Source: Candidatus Eiseniibacteriota bacterium (lineage in GTDB: Bacteria; Eisenbacteria; RBG-16-71-46). Taken from it: a stretch of 55,204 nt of DNA. Numbering within the stretch: the first letter of the stretch is position 1; every line of letters starts with the position of its first letter. A program made the position numbers and the translations under genes. The stretch covers positions 1 to 55,204 of the forward strand of contig JACOSV010000084.1 of assembly GCA_016178725.1 (NCBI GenBank). The letters run 5' to 3'. The notes below the pieces were generated by a model. That model ran no database searches and was not told the origin of the DNA. It worked only from the letters and a program-made list of their open reading frames with translations. This document shows, piece after piece, positions 52,363 through 55,204 of the stretch.

Positions 52363-53963
52363 GCGCGCCGCGCGACGCGACCGCGACGGCACGCGGCGGC
52401 GGTGACGCGCACGGCGTGCGCGCCTGGCCGGCGGCCGCCCTGCTCTCGCTCTCGGACAAGACCGGCGCCGCCGAGTTCGCGCGTGCGCTCGCCGCGCACG
52501 GCACGCGCATCCTCGCCTCGGGCGGAACCGCGGCGCACCTCGGCGAGGCCGGCATCGCCGTCACCACGGTGGAGGAGTGGACCGCCTCGCCCGAGATGCT
52601 CGGCGGCCGCGTGAAGACGCTCCACCCGAACGTGCACGGACCGATCCTCGCGCGCCGTAGCGTCGCCTCCGACATGGCGACCCTCGCGGCGCAGGGCATC
52701 GGCCCGATCGATCTCGTCGCGGTGACGCTCTATCCGTTCGAGGAGCGCGCGGGAGGGCTCGACGAATCGGGCGCGGTGGACGAGATCGACATCGGCGGCG
52801 TCGCGCTGCTGCGCGGCGCGGCGAAGAACTACGCCGACGTGATCGTAATCCACGATCCGTTGCAGTACGGCGCCGTGCTCGCCGCGCTCGAGGGCGGCGG
52901 CACGCGGCTCGAGCAGCGTCGCGAATGGGCGCTCGCGACGTTCGCGCGCACGGCGCGCTACGACGCCGCGATCGCCGCCGAGCTCGCGCGGCGCGCGACC
53001 GGTGATGTCGAGACGCCGGAGCCGCCGCTGGTCCACGCGCTGGTGCTCGAGCGCGCGCGCGGGCTGCGCTACGGCGAAAATCCGCACCAGAGCGCCGCCC
53101 TCTACACCCGCGCGGGGGACAGCCGTGCACTTCAAGCCTTACGTGAAGGGAAGGAGCTTTCCTACAACAACCTGCTGGATGTCGAGGCGGCGGTGTTGCT
53201 GGCGTGGCGGTTCTGGGCCCCGGCGTGCGTGATCGTCAAGCACAACCAGCCCTGCGGTGTGGCGACGGCGGCGCACCTGCGCGACGCCTACGAGGCGGCG
53301 CTCGCGTCGGACGAGCAGTCGGCGTACGGGGGCATCGTCGCGTTCAACCGCCCGCTCGACGGCGAGACCGCGCACCGGCTCGCGCAGCAGTTCGTCGAGT
53401 GCGTCGCCGCGCCGGAGTTCTCTTCGGACGCCGAGGCGGCGCTCGCGTCAAAGAAGAACCTGCGCCTGCTACGCCTTGCGCAGGAGGATGTTGCCGCGTC
53501 CGATTCGTGGGAGATCCGGCTCGCCGGCCGCTGGGCGCTGCTCCAGTACGAGCCCAAGACGCCGGCGCCCGAGTGGAAGACGGTGACGCGCCGAGCGCCG
53601 AGCGATGCGGAGATGGAGGCGATGCGCTTCGCGTGGGAGGTGGTCGCCGCGGCGCGATCGAACGCGATCGCGATCGCGCGCGGCACCGCGTTGATCGGCC
53701 TCGGCTCCGGGCAGACGAGCCGCGTGGACGCGGTGGACGTGGCGCTGATGAAGGCCCGGCGTGCCGGGCACGCGCTCGAGGGCGCGGTGCTCGCGAGCGA
53801 CGGGTTCTTCCCGTTCGCCGACAACATCGAGCACGCCGCCGCCGCCGGGATCGGCGCGATCGTCCAGCCCGGCGGCTCGATGCGCGACGCCGAGGTGATC
53901 GCGGCGTGCGATCGTCACGGCATGGCGATGGTGTTCACCGACCGCCGGGTGTTCCGGCATTGA
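52359..53963 (+). CDS. purH: Bifunctional AICAR transformylase/IMP cyclohydrolase
   Basis: 534 residues. The MGS-like IMP cyclohydrolase domain (SLSDKTGAAEFARAL, GGRVKTLHPNVHG, GAAKNYADVIV) precedes the AICAR transformylase domain (RYGENPHQSAALY, SYNNLLD, KHNQPCG, GSGQTSRVDAV). KHNQPCG has Gln where KHxNPCG is usual; the Lys-His pair is intact. It performs the last two steps to IMP. A long N-terminal leader of ~25 residues precedes the fold. ATGA overlap with purC; guaA follows at once. Confidence 0.96.
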   Translation: MSAPRDATATARGGGDAHGVRAWPAAALLSLSDKTGAAEFARALAAHGTRILASGGTAAHLGEAGIAVTTVEEWTASPEMLGGRVKTLHPNVHGPILARRSVASDMATLAAQGIGPIDLVAVTLYPFEERAGGLDESGAVDEIDIGGVALLRGAAKNYADVIVIHDPLQYGAVLAALEGGGTRLEQRREWALATFARTARYDAAIAAELARRATGDVETPEPPLVHALVLERARGLRYGENPHQSAALYTRAGDSRALQALREGKELSYNNLLDVEAAVLLAWRFWAPACVIVKHNQPCGVATAAHLRDAYEAALASDEQSAYGGIVAFNRPLDGETAHRLAQQFVECVAAPEFSSDAEAALASKKNLRLLRLAQEDVAASDSWEIRLAGRWALLQYEPKTPAPEWKTVTRRAPSDAEMEAMRFAWEVVAAARSNAIAIARGTALIGLGSGQTSRVDAVDVALMKARRAGHALEGAVLASDGFFPFADNIEHAAAAGIGAIVQPGGSMRDAEVIAACDRHGMAMVFTDRRVFRH

Positions 53964-55204
53964 GCCCGGCATTGCGGGCGCAGCGCCGTCCGGGCCCGAC
54001 CGCCTCGCCGCGCACGCGCCGCGAGCTCGTGCTCATCCTCGACTTCGGCTCCCAGTACACGCAGCTGATCGCGCGGCGCGTGCGCGAGCTCGGCGTCTAC
54101 TCCGAGGTCGTGCGGGGCGACACGCCGCTCGCCGAGATCGCGGCGAAGAAGCCGAGCGCGCTCATCCTCTCCGGTTCGCCGGCGAGCGGCTACCGGGCCG
54201 AGGCGCCGATGCCGGACGCCGGCATCTACGCGCTCGGCAAGCCGCTGCTCGGGATCTGCTACGGGTTCCAGGCAACGATGCAGCTCCAGGGCGGACGTCT
54301 GGCGAAGGCGCCGCGCGCCGAGTACGGCACGGCGACGTTCGTCCTCGACGGCAGGTCGCCGCTCTTCGCCGGCGTGCCGAAGCGCTTCCGCGCGTGGATG
54401 AGCCACGGCGACGAAGTGCAGGGGCTCGGGCCGGGATGGATCAAGGTGGCGCATACGTCGAACTGCGCGTTTGCGGCGGCGCGGCACGAGACGCTGCCGT
54501 TCCATCTCATCCAGTTCCATCCCGAGGTCGTGCACTCGCTGTATGGGAAGCAGGTGCTGCGCAACTTCCTCTTCCGCGTCGCGCGGCTCGAGGGCGGCTG
54601 GAGCGTGAAGAGCTTCCTGCGCCAGGCGGTCGCCGACATCCGCGCCGAGGTGGGCGACGGCCACATCCTCTGCGGCCTCTCGGGCGGCGTGGACAGCACG
54701 GTCGCCGCGACGCTCTGCCATCGCGCGGTCGGCGACCGGCTGGTGTGCGTGCTCGTGGATCACGGACTCCTGCGCATGGGCGAGGCCGAAGAGGTGGCGC
54801 GCGAGCTGGGCGCGCGCCGCGGCCTGAACCTCCGCGTCGTCGACGCGCGCGAGCGGTTCCTCACGAAGCTCGCGAACGTCACCGACCCCGAAGCGAAGCG
54901 CAAGATCATCGGCGCCGAGTTCATCGCCGTGTTCGAAGAGGAAGCGCGGCGGCTCGGCCCGATCGAGTTCCTCGCGCAGGGCACCCTCTACCCGGACGTG
55001 ATCGAGAGCGCGTCGGCGGGCTGGGGGTCGCAGGTGATCAAGACGCACCACAACGTCGGCGGCCTTCCCGAGCGGATGCACCTCAAGCTGGTCGAGCCGC
55101 TGCGGCGGTTGTTCAAGGACGAGGTGCGCGAGCTGGGCCGCGCGCTCGGCCTTCCCGCGCACCTCGTGGAACGCCATCCATTCCCGGGGCCCGGGCTCGC
55201 GGTG
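53960..55204 (+). CDS. guaA: GMP synthase (glutamine-hydrolysing), 3' end cut by window
   Basis: 415 codons are visible and the frame is open at the window end. The class I amidotransferase domain (LILDFGSQYTQLIA, catalytic Cys in GICYGFQ, HGDEV, QFHPEVVHS) is followed by the ATP-pyrophosphatase domain (P-loop LSGGVDSTVAA, GTLYPDVIES) and part of the dimerisation region. It converts XMP to GMP. No ATG is available: TTG 53960 overlaps the purH stop, while TTG 53972 and GTG 54029 are alternatives. About 100 C-terminal residues should lie beyond the window. Confidence 0.94.
   Translation, partial: MSPALRAQRRPGPTASPRTRRELVLILDFGSQYTQLIARRVRELGVYSEVVRGDTPLAEIAAKKPSALILSGSPASGYRAEAPMPDAGIYALGKPLLGICYGFQATMQLQGGRLAKAPRAEYGTATFVLDGRSPLFAGVPKRFRAWMSHGDEVQGLGPGWIKVAHTSNCAFAAARHETLPFHLIQFHPEVVHSLYGKQVLRNFLFRVARLEGGWSVKSFLRQAVADIRAEVGDGHILCGLSGGVDSTVAATLCHRAVGDRLVCVLVDHGLLRMGEAEEVARELGARRGLNLRVVDARERFLTKLANVTDPEAKRKIIGAEFIAVFEEEARRLGPIEFLAQGTLYPDVIESASAGWGSQVIKTHHNVGGLPERMHLKLVEPLRRLFKDEVRELGRALGLPAHLVERHPFPGPGLAV

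Noticed and set aside
1..55204. CRISPR array or diversity-generating repeats
   Set aside because: The only tandem repeats seen are coding (rluB tail, PEGA linker, propeller repeats); no spaced direct repeats, cas genes or reverse transcriptase.

Overview
The window is a high-GC bacterial chromosome segment with dense, often ATGA-overlapping genes. Several secreted proteins end in FlgD-like/Por-type C-terminal sorting modules, there is a PorV/PorQ-type outer-membrane protein, and one secreted protein has dockerin-like repeats. Together these suggest an uncultured FCB-group lineage, for example a Candidatus Eisenbacteria-like organism. That placement is inference: no rRNA gene is present.

Layout. 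(1) 1-7.7 kb is accessory DNA of visibly lower GC: the tail of an IS3 transposase, an FRG-domain protein, a protein with a sigma-region-4-like end, then the right part of an integrative element (small unknown protein, CHC2 zinc-finger protein, TOPRIM/P-loop replication protein, excisionase-like HTH, tyrosine integrase, divergent SpoIIE-type phosphatase). It abuts the 3' end of tRNA-Leu(CAA). (2) 7.8-12.1 kb holds a GH20 hexosaminidase, a large membrane glycosyltransferase-like protein and tRNA-Ala(GGC). (3) 12.2-19.2 kb is a block of secreted or outer-membrane proteins; two of its genes are frameshifted at simple repeats. (4) 19.2-29.1 kb, minus strand, has a GH18-NodB-GT2 trifunctional envelope-polysaccharide protein with an outer-membrane partner and a thioredoxin-fold protein lacking its cysteines, then CstA, an HD-GYP-like protein and a GspE/PilB ATPase carrying an N-terminal MshEN (c-di-GMP-binding type) domain and C-terminal zinc ribbons. 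(5) 29.2-35.6 kb has a GAF-GAF-SpoIIE phosphatase followed by an overlapping housekeeping run: M50 protease, trpS, scpA, scpB, rluB-like. (6) 35.6-47.4 kb has an NTF2-like protein, a PorV-like protein, two tandem GlgC paralogues, a 14-repeat propeller protein, an MltD-like transglycosylase and a PEGA protein. (7) 47.6 kb to the end has a frameshifted comEC followed by purN-HAD-purC-purH-guaA.

How the genes fit together: purN, purC, purH and guaA form a purine biosynthesis operon with 4-bp overlaps. The trpS-scpA-scpB-rluB run is a conserved kind of housekeeping cluster. The 19-29 kb block plausibly couples cyclic-di-GMP turnover (HD-GYP) and sensing (MshEN) to surface structures, namely a type IV pilus or secretion ATPase and a PNAG-like glycan. 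Three genes (S41 peptidase, WxD-repeat protein, comEC) have single frameshifts in simple or G/C-rich sequence. They may be pseudogenes, phase-variable genes or consensus errors.
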